Made by a program: the position numbers and the translations under genes. Shown piece after piece: positions 1 through 6,715 of a stretch of 8,056 nt of DNA. This DNA comes from Acetobacteraceae bacterium (GTDB lineage: Bacteria > Pseudomonadota > Alphaproteobacteria > Acetobacterales > Acetobacteraceae). How positions within the stretch are numbered: position 1 is the first letter of the stretch; each line of letters begins with the position of its first letter. The notes under the pieces are model-generated. The model did not search any database. It saw only the letters and a program-made list of their open reading frames with translations, and was not told the DNA's origin. The DNA lies in NCBI GenBank assembly GCA_027311485.1, contig DAICYU010000162.1, forward strand, positions 1 through 8,056, written 5' to 3'.

Positions 1-100
1 CCAGGCTGGCCGGCGGCACGAACCAGGGGACGACGACATGCGGGAACGGGTCGGTCGCGACCGGCGTGGCAGCCAGCCTAGCGTAATCGAGTTCAATCAT
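1..100 (-). CDS. N-terminus of a probable 2OG-Fe(II) oxygenase (partial, runs off the window)
   Basis: An open frame starts at an ATG on the minus strand (bases 100-98) and stays open to the window edge, giving 33 codons. The visible protein begins MIELDYARLAATPVATD and continues into a hydrophobic stretch with PFPHVVVPWFVPP. This short 'L..TP...DPF.. VVVP.F..P' opening is what I recall from small bacterial 2OG-Fe(II) oxygenases, but the catalytic His-x-Asp...His motif lies outside the window, so the function is tentative. The start is well supported by context: it overlaps the stop of the upstream fusion gene as ATGA (97-100), the classic arrangement for translational coupling. The two genes are therefore very likely one leftward operon. 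It could instead be an unrelated protein with a similar N-terminus. Confidence 0.6.
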   Translation of the reverse strand, partial: MIELDYARLAATPVATDPFPHVVVPWFVPPASL

Positions 101-1935
101 GACGACCCGCGGCTTAGCAGCAAGGCCTCGGTCAGGTCGAGCAGATCATCCGGCCAGTATGTCTCAGGTCTGGGGCGCGCCGGATGCAGACCCGCATCCG
201 GCCGGCAGGTCAGCACCGGCAAAATCCAGCGGACGGGCAGCGCGGTTCGGCCGTCGGCGGCGCCCAGCAGCGCGCCGGCGATGGCGCCGTTGGTGTCTGT
301 GTCGCCGCCCTGGCCGACGGTTTCGATCAGCGCGGCCTCCACCGGGGTGCCGGCGGCAAGGTGGTAAAAGGCGTTCTGCAGGGCGATCAGCACCCAGCCC
401 ATCTGGTGCTGGAACTCGCTGACCTGCTGTCCGGCTTCGGCGTGGCGGAGTGCCTGGATCACCGGCGTCACCGCCGTATCGGTGGCGATCCGCAGGGCGG
501 TTTGCAGCATGGTGCGCCGGTCCGCGCCTTGCAGGGCGGCGGCGATGGCGGCGGCGAACGCGGCACAGGTGGACCGGCAGACCGGATGCGGGTGCGACAG
601 GGCGGAGTCCTGGTCGGCCAGCCGAGCGGCTTCGTCCGGGTCGGCGGCGAACAGGCCGATCGGGGCGATGCGCATCAGCGATCCGTTGCTCTGGCTGTCC
701 CGGCTGGCGCCAAGCCGAGCGGCGGTGGCTTTGCTGCGGCCGGCGGTGGCTGTGCCGACGGCGGCGCTGAAGGCCAGCGCGATGGTGTTGCCGCAATCGA
801 ACGGGCCGCTGTCGTACCAATCGGCATAGGCGGTGGCCACGTCCTCGGCGTCATAGCCCTTGCGGCGGACCAGGCTACGGGCGAGCGCCAGGGCGAGTTC
901 CGAATCATCGGTCGGCTGCCCGGCCAGGGTGTTCCAGACCGGGCTGTCGGCGAGGTCACGCACCCCGGCCGGGTAGCTGGCGGCAATGGCGCTGCGGGTG
1001 CGGAATTCGACCATGGAGCCGAGGCTGTCGCCGATCAGCTGCCCCAGCATGCAGCCCAGGGCGCGGTCCAAACGCGGGCCTTCGGCAACGCGTGGCCACG
1101 CCAACCGTACCGTCGGGTCCCGCCGCTGTTCGGTGGTGCCGCGCCAGGGGCGCGTTCGCAGCGCTTCCACCGCGGCCGGGGCGCCGCCGAAGCAGGCCGA
1201 GGGCCGGCTGCTGCCGTCATCGGTGTAGGTGACCTGCTGCCCATCCTCGGTCACCAGAACGCCGCCGGCGGCGGTCAGCAATGCGTGGCCAGCGGCGATG
1301 TCGTGCGCGTTGACCGGGCGCAGCGTGACAGTGGCGACACCGTCACCCACGGCGACCCGGGCCAGGCGATAAGCGATCGACGGCAGGGGCATGAAGCGGG
1401 CCGGCTGGCACCGTGTGCTGTTCCAGACCGGGCGTTGGCCGGCACCGTGGTTCAGGAACACGACATCGGCTTTCGTCAGAGCGCGATGGCGCAGATCGAC
1501 GGGAACAGGGGCGCCGTTGCGCGTGATGGGTTCGCCTTCCGCCCAGGCGATCAGGTCCGATCCCCGGTCGGGGCTGAGCGGGGCGTGCACCACGCCCAGT
1601 ACCGGGCGGCCGTGACGCAGCAGCGCGACCGAAACGGCACTGCCGCGGCGGCCTTCCAGGAAGGCGCGGGTGCCGTCATGCGGGTCTACGACCCAGCAGA
1701 AGCCGTTGGCCTCGGCGGTCTGGATGCCGGATTCCTCACCCACGAAGCGGGCGGCGAACAAGGCGGTCAGGCCGCTGCGCAGGAACAGTTCGATCTCATG
1801 ATCGATCGGCGCGCTGTCCTGATGATTGAAGCGCGGACCGCCGGGGCGGCTGAACTCCGCGGCGAGGCGTGTGCCCGCCTGGTGCACCAGATTGATGACC
1901 GCGGGCAGAATGGGGGGCAGGGTTGCTTCCGGCAT
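97..1935 (-). CDS. CysQ/inositol-monophosphatase-like phosphatase fused to ADP-ribosylglycohydrolase
   Basis: A single 612-residue frame carries two enzymes. Residues ~8-262 are an inositol monophosphatase-superfamily domain: GEESG (66-70), DPHDGT (84-89) followed by R-x-F as in CysQ-type bisphosphate nucleotidases, the PVLGVVHAP strand (111-119), and HDIAAGHAL with metal-ligand Asp212, where most relatives have Trp-Asp. The usual T-x-A-D near residues 42-49 is degenerate. Residues ~287-600 are an ADP-ribosylglycohydrolase (DraG/ARH family): LGCMLGQLIGDSLGS (293-307), TDDSELA (342-348), SNGSLMRIAP (416-425), SHPHPVC (447-453) and GGDTDTNGAIAGALLG (543-558). The Mg-binding T-D-D and D-T-D-T residues are all present, so this half should be active. 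It would remove ADP-ribose from a protein, nucleic acid or small molecule, while the front half would remove a phosphate. No signal peptide or membrane segment is seen, so it is probably cytoplasmic. No clear Shine-Dalgarno precedes the ATG. Its stop overlaps the next gene. The physiological substrate is unknown. Confidence 0.9.
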   Translation of the reverse strand: MPEATLPPILPAVINLVHQAGTRLAAEFSRPGGPRFNHQDSAPIDHEIELFLRSGLTALFAARFVGEESGIQTAEANGFCWVVDPHDGTRAFLEGRRGSAVSVALLRHGRPVLGVVHAPLSPDRGSDLIAWAEGEPITRNGAPVPVDLRHRALTKADVVFLNHGAGQRPVWNSTRCQPARFMPLPSIAYRLARVAVGDGVATVTLRPVNAHDIAAGHALLTAAGGVLVTEDGQQVTYTDDGSSRPSACFGGAPAAVEALRTRPWRGTTEQRRDPTVRLAWPRVAEGPRLDRALGCMLGQLIGDSLGSMVEFRTRSAIAASYPAGVRDLADSPVWNTLAGQPTDDSELALALARSLVRRKGYDAEDVATAYADWYDSGPFDCGNTIALAFSAAVGTATAGRSKATAARLGASRDSQSNGSLMRIAPIGLFAADPDEAARLADQDSALSHPHPVCRSTCAAFAAAIAAALQGADRRTMLQTALRIATDTAVTPVIQALRHAEAGQQVSEFQHQMGWVLIALQNAFYHLAAGTPVEAALIETVGQGGDTDTNGAIAGALLGAADGRTALPVRWILPVLTCRPDAGLHPARPRPETYWPDDLLDLTEALLLSRGSS

Positions 1936-1991
1936 GCAACCGAAAGTCTAGGCGTTCGTGACGGGACACGCTATCTGGTTTCCCGCTCGCC
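1936..1991. promoter_or_regulatory. 56-bp divergent control region between the fusion gene and zapE
   Basis: The two genes start back to back, so both promoters must sit here or inside the opposite coding region. Leftward, TAGACT (complement of 1945-1950) resembles a -10 box (4 of 6) and would place the transcript start almost at the ATG, but no good -35 is visible. Rightward, TATCTG at 1972-1977 is a poor -10. Neither start codon has a purine-rich Shine-Dalgarno in front of it, which suits leaderless or very short leaders. The position is certain; the promoter elements are weak. Confidence 0.35.
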
Positions 1992-3149
1992 ATGGATAAA
2001 CCGACCCCAAAATACCTGAACCAGCAGGCCGGCCCACTGCCGGCCTATCGCGCAATGATTGCGGATGGCACGCTTTCGCCCGATCCGGCGCAGGCGGCGG
2101 TGGCCGAACGGCTGCACGATCTATGGGAAAGGCTGCGCGGCTACGATCCGCACCCGCATGTGCCGGACGGGCACGGCTTTCTGTCGCGCCTGATGAAGCG
2201 GCGCCATTCCGAGGAATACGTACCCACCGGCCTATATCTGGTCGGGGAGGTCGGGCGCGGCAAATCCATGCTGATGGACCTGTTCTACGACACCGCCGAC
2301 GTGGCGCGGAAGCAGCGCATCCACTTCCACAAGTTCATGCAGGGCGTGCATGCGCAGGTGCATGCGTGGAAGAAGGAACATCCGGCCACGACCGATCCTA
2401 TTCCGCCCTTGGCCGACAAGATTGCCGCCGACTCGGCCCTGCTGTGCTTCGATGAGTTCCAGGTCAACGACATCGTCGACGCGATGATCCTGGGGCGGCT
2501 GTTCCAGGCGTTGTTCGACCGTGGCGTGGTGATGGTGACCACGTCCAACACCGCGCCGGATGACCTGTTCAAGGGCAAGCCGGGGCGGGATGCGTTCCTG
2601 CCGTTCATTGCCCTGATCAAGCAGCGGCTGGAACTGCTGGTGATGGCGTCGGCGCGCGACTACCGGCGCGAACGCCTGCGCGGCCTGCGCACCTGGCACG
2701 TGCCGGCCGATGCGATGTCGGCCCGCGCCCTGGATGAGGCATTCGCGCAGCTGAGTTGCGGGACGATCCCGCGCCCGGTGACGCTGACGGTGATGGGGCG
2801 CGCGCTTGTGGTTCCGGTTGCCGCCGACGGTGTGGCGCGGTTCGACTTCGACCGGTTGTGCAACACCGCCCTGGGCGCGGGGGATTACCTGGCGATCGCG
2901 ACGCATTTCCACACGGTGGTGCTGGACGGTATTCCCCGGCTGTCACCGGATAATTACGATCAGGCGCGCCGTTTCATCGTGCTGGTGGACACGCTGTACG
3001 ACCAGAGGGTGAAGCTGATCGCATCAGCCGACGCGGCGCCGGACCAACTTTATGAGCGGGGCGAGAACGCGAAGATGTTTGAGCGGACCGCTTCCCGGCT
3101 GGATGAGATGCAAAGCGAGGACTGGCTGGCGCTGCCGCATCTGGCCTGA
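1992..3149 (+). CDS. zapE: AFG1/ZapE-type AAA+ ATPase, cell division protein ZapE
   Basis: This 385-residue P-loop ATPase belongs to the AFG1/LACE1/ZapE family. Visible features are an N-terminal GPLPAYRAMI...DPAQ segment typical of the family, Walker A GEVGRGKS (85-92), the HFHKFMQGVH helix (111-120), Walker B LLCFDEF (150-156), a sensor-1 TTSN (183-186), and the C-terminal ERTASRLDEMQS signature (364-375). Length fits the family. In E. coli ZapE associates with the division machinery and affects Z-ring stability; the mitochondrial homologue Afg1/LACE1 is linked to protein quality control. Which role dominates here cannot be read from sequence. The ATG is favoured because the conserved N-terminal block begins soon after it, although no Shine-Dalgarno is evident. 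I associate the gene with an mdh neighbour in alphaproteobacteria; here the two are separated by a leftward sulfotransferase gene. Confidence 0.93.
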   Translation: MDKPTPKYLNQQAGPLPAYRAMIADGTLSPDPAQAAVAERLHDLWERLRGYDPHPHVPDGHGFLSRLMKRRHSEEYVPTGLYLVGEVGRGKSMLMDLFYDTADVARKQRIHFHKFMQGVHAQVHAWKKEHPATTDPIPPLADKIAADSALLCFDEFQVNDIVDAMILGRLFQALFDRGVVMVTTSNTAPDDLFKGKPGRDAFLPFIALIKQRLELLVMASARDYRRERLRGLRTWHVPADAMSARALDEAFAQLSCGTIPRPVTLTVMGRALVVPVAADGVARFDFDRLCNTALGAGDYLAIATHFHTVVLDGIPRLSPDNYDQARRFIVLVDTLYDQRVKLIASADAAPDQLYERGENAKMFERTASRLDEMQSEDWLALPHLA

Positions 3150-3177
3150 ACCGGGCCAGGGCGGCGGGGCAGGGCCG

Positions 3178-3198
3178 CGGGGCGCGATATCGGCCCCG
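3178..3198. terminator. GC-rich hairpin between convergent zapE and sulfotransferase genes
   Basis: CGGGGC (3178-3183) pairs with GCCCCG (3193-3198) around a centre that can itself pair as CGATATCG. It lies 28 bases after the zapE stop and 5 bases beyond the sulfotransferase stop, the expected place for a shared terminator. Only a short TTTC tract follows on the plus strand and no T tract on the minus strand, so it is not a canonical intrinsic terminator. It may be a weak or factor-assisted one. Confidence 0.35.
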
Positions 3199-3202
3199 GG
3201 TT

Positions 3203-4270
3203 TCAGCTTGGTTGTCGGTCCGTTGTATCGGCCGCGGGCATTGGCCTCGTGTATCGGTCGATCAGTTCCGGATACATCAGTCCGACGTGCGTCAGTCGCA
3301 TGACCTCCAGGATCTGGGCCTGTTCGTCGGCGGTCAGATAGGCGGCCCATTTGCGTTTGACGATCTGGGCGTCCTTGCGGACGGAGTAATAGCCATCCGG
3401 TCCGGTGGACCGGCTGCTGGTACGCACGAATTCTTCGACCTGCGGCACCCATGGCAGGCCGAGAAAGCCGAGCAGCCGCTGCGAGCAGCCGATCGTGTCG
3501 TCGGCGAGGTCGACATATCGAATGACGCGGCTGCGGTTCAGTGGGCGGAGGTCGTCGAGCGCCTTTTCGTTCATCACGGCCCATTCCCAGGCGAGCCGGG
3601 CGGCGATCGGCATGTTTGCCATCGCGACGGTGTCCAGGCCGTAGCGTCGGGCGGCCTGTGTATGCAGCATCTCGGCGTTCCAGGCGGCGGACGGCATCTT
3701 GCCGCTGCGGATGCCGAGCAGGCGGGAGGCGACCTGACCGAGAGCGTTGCGTATGATCAGGATGAAGCGCGCATCGGGGAAGGCGCCTGCCAGGAGATCG
3801 GCGCGCCCGAGAGAGGAGACCGACTTGGCGACGAGATGGTACTCGTGTTTCGGCCGGTCGAGGCCGGTTGGAAGCGCGAGGCGCGACTGCGCGGTCCTCG
3901 GCAGGACCCGTGACAGCGCCTTCAGGCTGACCGCGGCGGCGACCCGGCTGTAGAAGCTGGCGGCTGTATCCGCCTGCTTGCGGAAGATCGGCAGGCTGCA
4001 GGTTGTCTTGATGTCGCGGTGGGCGATCTGCAGGCGGACGAGTTCGTGCAGGCGCCCGATTTCATCCTGTGTCAGCGTCGGGTCGGAGACGATGGGCAAC
4101 GCGTGCCGGTAGATGGTTGTGTCCGGCTCATGCCGGTAGAGCACCGACGGATGGCTGTCGAGGATCTTGGCAAGCCATGTGGTGCCCGATCTTGGCGCAC
4201 CGAGAACGAACGTCGTATTGTGGTTTATCAAGTCGGCGCCCGGGCGTTCAGGTATCGGCGTAATCACCAT
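3203..4270 (-). CDS. PAPS-dependent sulfotransferase family protein
   Basis: With the ATG at 4270 the protein has 355 residues. The 5'-phosphosulfate-binding loop is GAPRSGTTWL (24-33) and the 3'-phosphate-binding segment is RFILIIRNALGQVASRL (168-184, with Arg174 and Ser182). A C-terminal K...KRKWAAYLTADEQ block (299-316) matches the end of the sulfotransferase fold. It should transfer sulfate from PAPS to an acceptor (carbohydrate, lipid or small molecule), releasing PAP; the acceptor cannot be told. The frame stays open upstream to a GTG at 4441 and an ATG at 4366. I chose 4270 because the fold normally begins shortly before the loop and because the extension crosses an AT-rich patch with promoter-like boxes. 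None of the three starts has a good Shine-Dalgarno. Early codons include ATA, AGA, CCT, GTT and TTG, unlike the GC-ending codons of the neighbours, which suggests acquisition from elsewhere. Confidence 0.87.
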   Translation of the reverse strand: MVITPIPERPGADLINHNTTFVLGAPRSGTTWLAKILDSHPSVLYRHEPDTTIYRHALPIVSDPTLTQDEIGRLHELVRLQIAHRDIKTTCSLPIFRKQADTAASFYSRVAAAVSLKALSRVLPRTAQSRLALPTGLDRPKHEYHLVAKSVSSLGRADLLAGAFPDARFILIIRNALGQVASRLLGIRSGKMPSAAWNAEMLHTQAARRYGLDTVAMANMPIAARLAWEWAVMNEKALDDLRPLNRSRVIRYVDLADDTIGCSQRLLGFLGLPWVPQVEEFVRTSSRSTGPDGYYSVRKDAQIVKRKWAAYLTADEQAQILEVMRLTHVGLMYPELIDRYTRPMPAADTTDRQPS

Positions 4271-4292
4271 GCCGAGTGGGTGACTGTCCAGT

Positions 4293-4336
4293 ATGATAGT
4301 GTCAATAATTTTAGTTGACTTGTCGAATGAGGCGAA
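4293..4336 (-). promoter_or_regulatory. Candidate promoter(s) for the sulfotransferase gene
   Basis: This is the most AT-rich patch in the window. Read leftward, TTCGCC (complement of 4331-4336), a 17-base spacer and TAAAAT (4308-4313) form a sigma70-like pair, with 5 of 6 matches in the -10 and 3 of 6 in the -35. A second -10-like TATCAT (4293-4298, 5 of 6) lies closer to the gene and would start transcription roughly 16 bases before the ATG at 4270. Either would exclude the longer GTG start at 4441. The boxes are consensus-based only. Confidence 0.35.
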
Positions 4337-4517
4337 TGGGCTGGACTTTGCCTGTCCGGCGGCCATGGGACTTAGCCGTACGGTGCACCTGTTACGAGCG
4401 GCAGCTTTTGCTGCATCGCACCGTCTTGCCGGGCTTTCCACGATAGGCTAGCTACGCCCCACCTTCCGGGCCACCCCTTCCCAGCCGCTGGCTCGGCAGG
4501 CCCTGTTTCATGTCACC
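4337..4517. other. Intergenic stretch upstream of mdh, no gene recognised
   Basis: This forms most of the ~280-bp divergent gap between the sulfotransferase ATG and mdh. It must hold the mdh operon promoter, but I find no convincing -35/-10 pair. The best alignment, TTGCCG (4426-4431) and TAGCTA (4449-4454) at 17-base spacing, has a poor -10. Part of it could be translated as an N-terminal extension of the sulfotransferase if the GTG at 4441 were used, which I think unlikely. Confidence 0.5.
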
Positions 4518-4541
4518 GGCGCGCTCCGCGCCCTCGGAGGG
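4518..4541 (+). promoter_or_regulatory. mdh leader: GC hairpin abutting the Shine-Dalgarno site
   Basis: GGCGCG (4518-4523) pairs with CGCGCC (4527-4532) around a CTC loop. The Shine-Dalgarno GGAGGG (4536-4541) follows, 9 bases before the mdh ATG, and fixes that start. An alternative stem CCCT (4531-4534) with AGGG (4538-4541) would cover the Shine-Dalgarno and competes with the first hairpin because both need bases 4531-4532. The ribosome site is solid; a regulatory role for the stems is inference, since short GC stems are common in such DNA. Confidence 0.55.
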
Positions 4542-4550
4542 ATTCTGTCC

Positions 4551-5504
4551 ATGGCCCGCAACAAGATTGCCCTGATCGGCGCCGGTAATATCGGCGGCAC
4601 ACTCGCCCACATGATCGGGCTGAAGGAACTCGGGGACGTCGTGCTGTTCGACGTGTTCGGCGGCGTGGCGGCGGGCAAGGCGCTGGATATCATGCAGTCC
4701 GGCCCGGTTGACGGGTTCGACTCGCTGATGACCGGCGGATCGGACTACAGCGCCATTAAGGGCGCCGATGTGGTGATCGTCACCGCCGGCTTCCCCCGCA
4801 CCCCCGGCATGTCACGCGACGACCTGATCGGCAAGAACGCCGGCGTGATCGCGCAGGTGGCCGAGGGCATCAAGACCAACTGCCCGGATGCGTTCGTTAT
4901 CTGCATCACCAACCCGCTGGACGCGATGGTATGGGTGATGCAGCAGAAGTCCGGCCTGCCGGCGAACAAGGTGGTCGGCATGGCCGGCGTGCTCGATAGT
5001 TCGCGCTTCCGGCTGTTCCTGGCGCAGGAATTCGGCGTGTCGGTGGAAGACGTGACGGCCTTCGTGCTGGGTGGCCATGGTGACACGATGGTGCCGCTGA
5101 CCCGCTATTCCACGGTGGCTGGCATCCCGGTGCCGGACCTGATCAAGATGGGCTGGACGACGCAGGAAAAGATCGACGCGATCTGCACCCGCACCGCGAA
5201 TGGCGGTGGGGAGATCGTGAAGCTGCTGGAACGCGGCAGCGCCTTCTATGCGCCGGCGGCGTCGGCGATCGCCATGGCGGACGCCTACCTGAAGGACAAG
5301 AAGCGCGTGCTGCCCTGCGCCGCGTACCTGACCGGCCAGTATGGCATCGACGGCCTGTATGTCGGCGTGCCGGTGGTGATTGGCGCCGGCGGCGTGGAGC
5401 GGATTGTGGAGATCGAGTTGAACCCCACCGAGAAGGCCGCCTTTGACAAGTCCTGCGGCGCGGTGAAGGAACTGATCGAAGCCTCTAAGAAGCTTATCGG
5501 CTAA
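4551..5504 (+). CDS. mdh: Malate dehydrogenase (NAD-dependent, LDH-like type)
   Basis: The 317-residue protein is a full-length LDH-like malate dehydrogenase that interconverts malate and oxaloacetate with NAD in the TCA cycle. The Rossmann loop GAGNIGG is at residues 10-16, and Asp34 at the end of the second strand favours NAD over NADP. The mobile loop PRTPGMSRDD (82-91) carries Arg83, the residue that selects malate where lactate dehydrogenases have Gln, and Arg89. ITNPLD holds Asn121, VLDSSRF holds Asp149 and the substrate-binding Arg152, and GGHGD holds catalytic His176; Asp149 and His176 form the proton relay. The GGAGGG site at 4536-4541 decides the start. It is the first gene of the mdh-sucC-sucD operon; sucC begins 14 bases after its stop. 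Confidence 0.98.
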   Translation: MARNKIALIGAGNIGGTLAHMIGLKELGDVVLFDVFGGVAAGKALDIMQSGPVDGFDSLMTGGSDYSAIKGADVVIVTAGFPRTPGMSRDDLIGKNAGVIAQVAEGIKTNCPDAFVICITNPLDAMVWVMQQKSGLPANKVVGMAGVLDSSRFRLFLAQEFGVSVEDVTAFVLGGHGDTMVPLTRYSTVAGIPVPDLIKMGWTTQEKIDAICTRTANGGGEIVKLLERGSAFYAPAASAIAMADAYLKDKKRVLPCAAYLTGQYGIDGLYVGVPVVIGAGGVERIVEIELNPTEKAAFDKSCGAVKELIEASKKLIG

Positions 5505-5518
5505 AAAGGGCTGTACCG

Positions 5519-6715
5519 ATGAACATCCACGAATATCAGGCTAAGGAGCTGCTGAAGCGCTACGGCGTGACAGTGCTGGACGGCCACGTCGCCTGGACCC
5601 CGGATGAGGCCGAGGCGGCCGCCGCCAAGCTGCCTGGCCCGGTATACGTGGTGAAGTCGCAGATCCATGCCGGCGGGCGCGGTGCCGGCCGGTTCGCCGA
5701 CGATCCGAACGGCAAGGGCGGCGTGCGGCTCGCACGCTCCCCGGCCGAGGTCCGGGCGGCGGCCGAGGCGATGATCGGTCATACGCTGATCACCAAGCAG
5801 ACCGGCGCGGCCGGCCGGCCGGTGCGGCGTGTGTATGTCGAGGCCGGGTGCGACATCGCGCGAGAGCTGTACCTGTCGCTGCTGGTGGACCGCCTGTCCG
5901 GGCGGGTGACCATCATTGCCTCGACCGAAGGCGGCATGGAGATCGAGGACGTCGCCGCCAACCATCCGGAGAAGATCCTGCGCGTCAGCGTCGATCCGGC
6001 GTCTGGCATTTCCGGCTTCCACGGGCGGCGGCTGGCGGCGGGCCTGGGGCTGAGCGGCAAGCAGGCCGCGACCTTCGGCAAGTTCGTTGCGGCGATGTAC
6101 TCGGCCTATGTCGCGCTGGATTGCGCGATCATCGAGATCAACCCGCTGGTGGTAACCGGCGCGGGTGACGTGGTGGCGCTGGATGCCAAGGTCAGCTTCG
6201 ATGACAACGCCCTGTTCCGTCATCCGGACCTGCAGAAGCTGCGCGATGAGAGCGAGGAAGACCCGAAGGAGCTGGAGGCGCAGAAGTTCGAGCTGAACTA
6301 CGTCGCGCTGGACGGCAATATCGGCTGCATGGTGAACGGCGCCGGGCTGGCGATGGCCACCATGGACATCATCAAGCTGTTCGGCATGGCGCCGGCCAAC
6401 TTCCTGGACGTCGGCGGCAGCGCGACGAAGGAACGGGTGACCGCGGCGTTCAAGATCATCCTGTCGGACCCGAACGTCGAAGGCATCCTGGTCAACATTT
6501 TCGGCGGTATCATGCGCTGCGACATCATCGCCGAGGGCGTGGTGTCGGCGGCGCGGGAAGTGCAGCTGTCGGTGCCGCTGGTGGTGCGGCTGGCCGGCAC
6601 GAATGTGGAGCTGGGCAAGGAAATCCTGGCGAAGTCCGGCCTGCCGATCGTTCCGGCGGACAATCTGGCGGATGCCGCCGAGAAAATCGTCAAAGCCGTG
6701 AAGGAGGCCGCATAG
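5519..6715 (+). CDS. sucC: Succinyl-CoA synthetase (ADP-forming) beta subunit
   Basis: The 398-residue beta subunit contributes the nucleotide-binding half of succinyl-CoA synthetase, which couples succinyl-CoA cleavage to NDP phosphorylation. It opens with the family signature MNIHEYQAKELL, followed by an ATP-grasp domain to ~residue 236 containing KSQIHAGGRGAG (46-57). Mg ligands are expected at Asn208 (EINPL) and Asp222 (LDAKVSFDDNA). The C-terminal flavodoxin-like domain has LDGNIGCMVNGAGLAMATMD (264-283), FLDVGGSATKE (295-305) and FGGIMRCD (328-335). AAAGGG at 5505-5510 lies 8 bases before the ATG, just after the mdh stop. The protein ends one base before the sucD ATG, consistent with equal synthesis of the two subunits. 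Malate thiokinase MtkA is a close homologue, but similarity to alphaproteobacterial SucC and the mdh context favour SucC. Confidence 0.97.
   Translation: MNIHEYQAKELLKRYGVTVLDGHVAWTPDEAEAAAAKLPGPVYVVKSQIHAGGRGAGRFADDPNGKGGVRLARSPAEVRAAAEAMIGHTLITKQTGAAGRPVRRVYVEAGCDIARELYLSLLVDRLSGRVTIIASTEGGMEIEDVAANHPEKILRVSVDPASGISGFHGRRLAAGLGLSGKQAATFGKFVAAMYSAYVALDCAIIEINPLVVTGAGDVVALDAKVSFDDNALFRHPDLQKLRDESEEDPKELEAQKFELNYVALDGNIGCMVNGAGLAMATMDIIKLFGMAPANFLDVGGSATKERVTAAFKIILSDPNVEGILVNIFGGIMRCDIIAEGVVSAAREVQLSVPLVVRLAGTNVELGKEILAKSGLPIVPADNLADAAEKIVKAVKEAA
6701..6707 (+). promoter_or_regulatory. Strong ribosome binding site of sucD inside the sucC end
   Basis: AAGGAGG sits in the last codons of sucC, 8 bases before the sucD ATG at 6716, which directly abuts the TAG stop of sucC (6713-6715). 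This fixes the sucD start and implies coupled translation of the two subunits. Confidence 0.85.

Noticed and set aside
38..367. Plus-strand 109-codon frame at the left edge
   Set aside because: Ser/Arg/Pro-rich with no motif, and antisense to the glycohydrolase C-terminus and the ATGA-coupled gene.
184..2019. A 611-codon open frame on the plus strand opposite the fusion gene
   Set aside because: It has no recognisable domain and is Gly/Ala/Arg/Gln-rich low-information sequence. It lies exactly antisense to a gene with clear catalytic motifs; long antisense frames are expected in GC-rich DNA.
2232..2912. 226-codon minus-strand frame inside zapE
   Set aside because: Arg/His/Gln-rich shadow of the ZapE coding sequence with no family features.
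4271..4441. N-terminal extension of the sulfotransferase to a GTG at 4441 or ATG at 4366
   Set aside because: The extra residues show no fold or signal sequence, the DNA contains an AT-rich promoter-like patch, and neither start has a well-placed ribosome site. Not fully excluded.
4426..4454. TTGCCG-N17-TAGCTA as the mdh operon promoter
   Set aside because: The -10 matches the consensus at only two positions, so I do not list it as a promoter.
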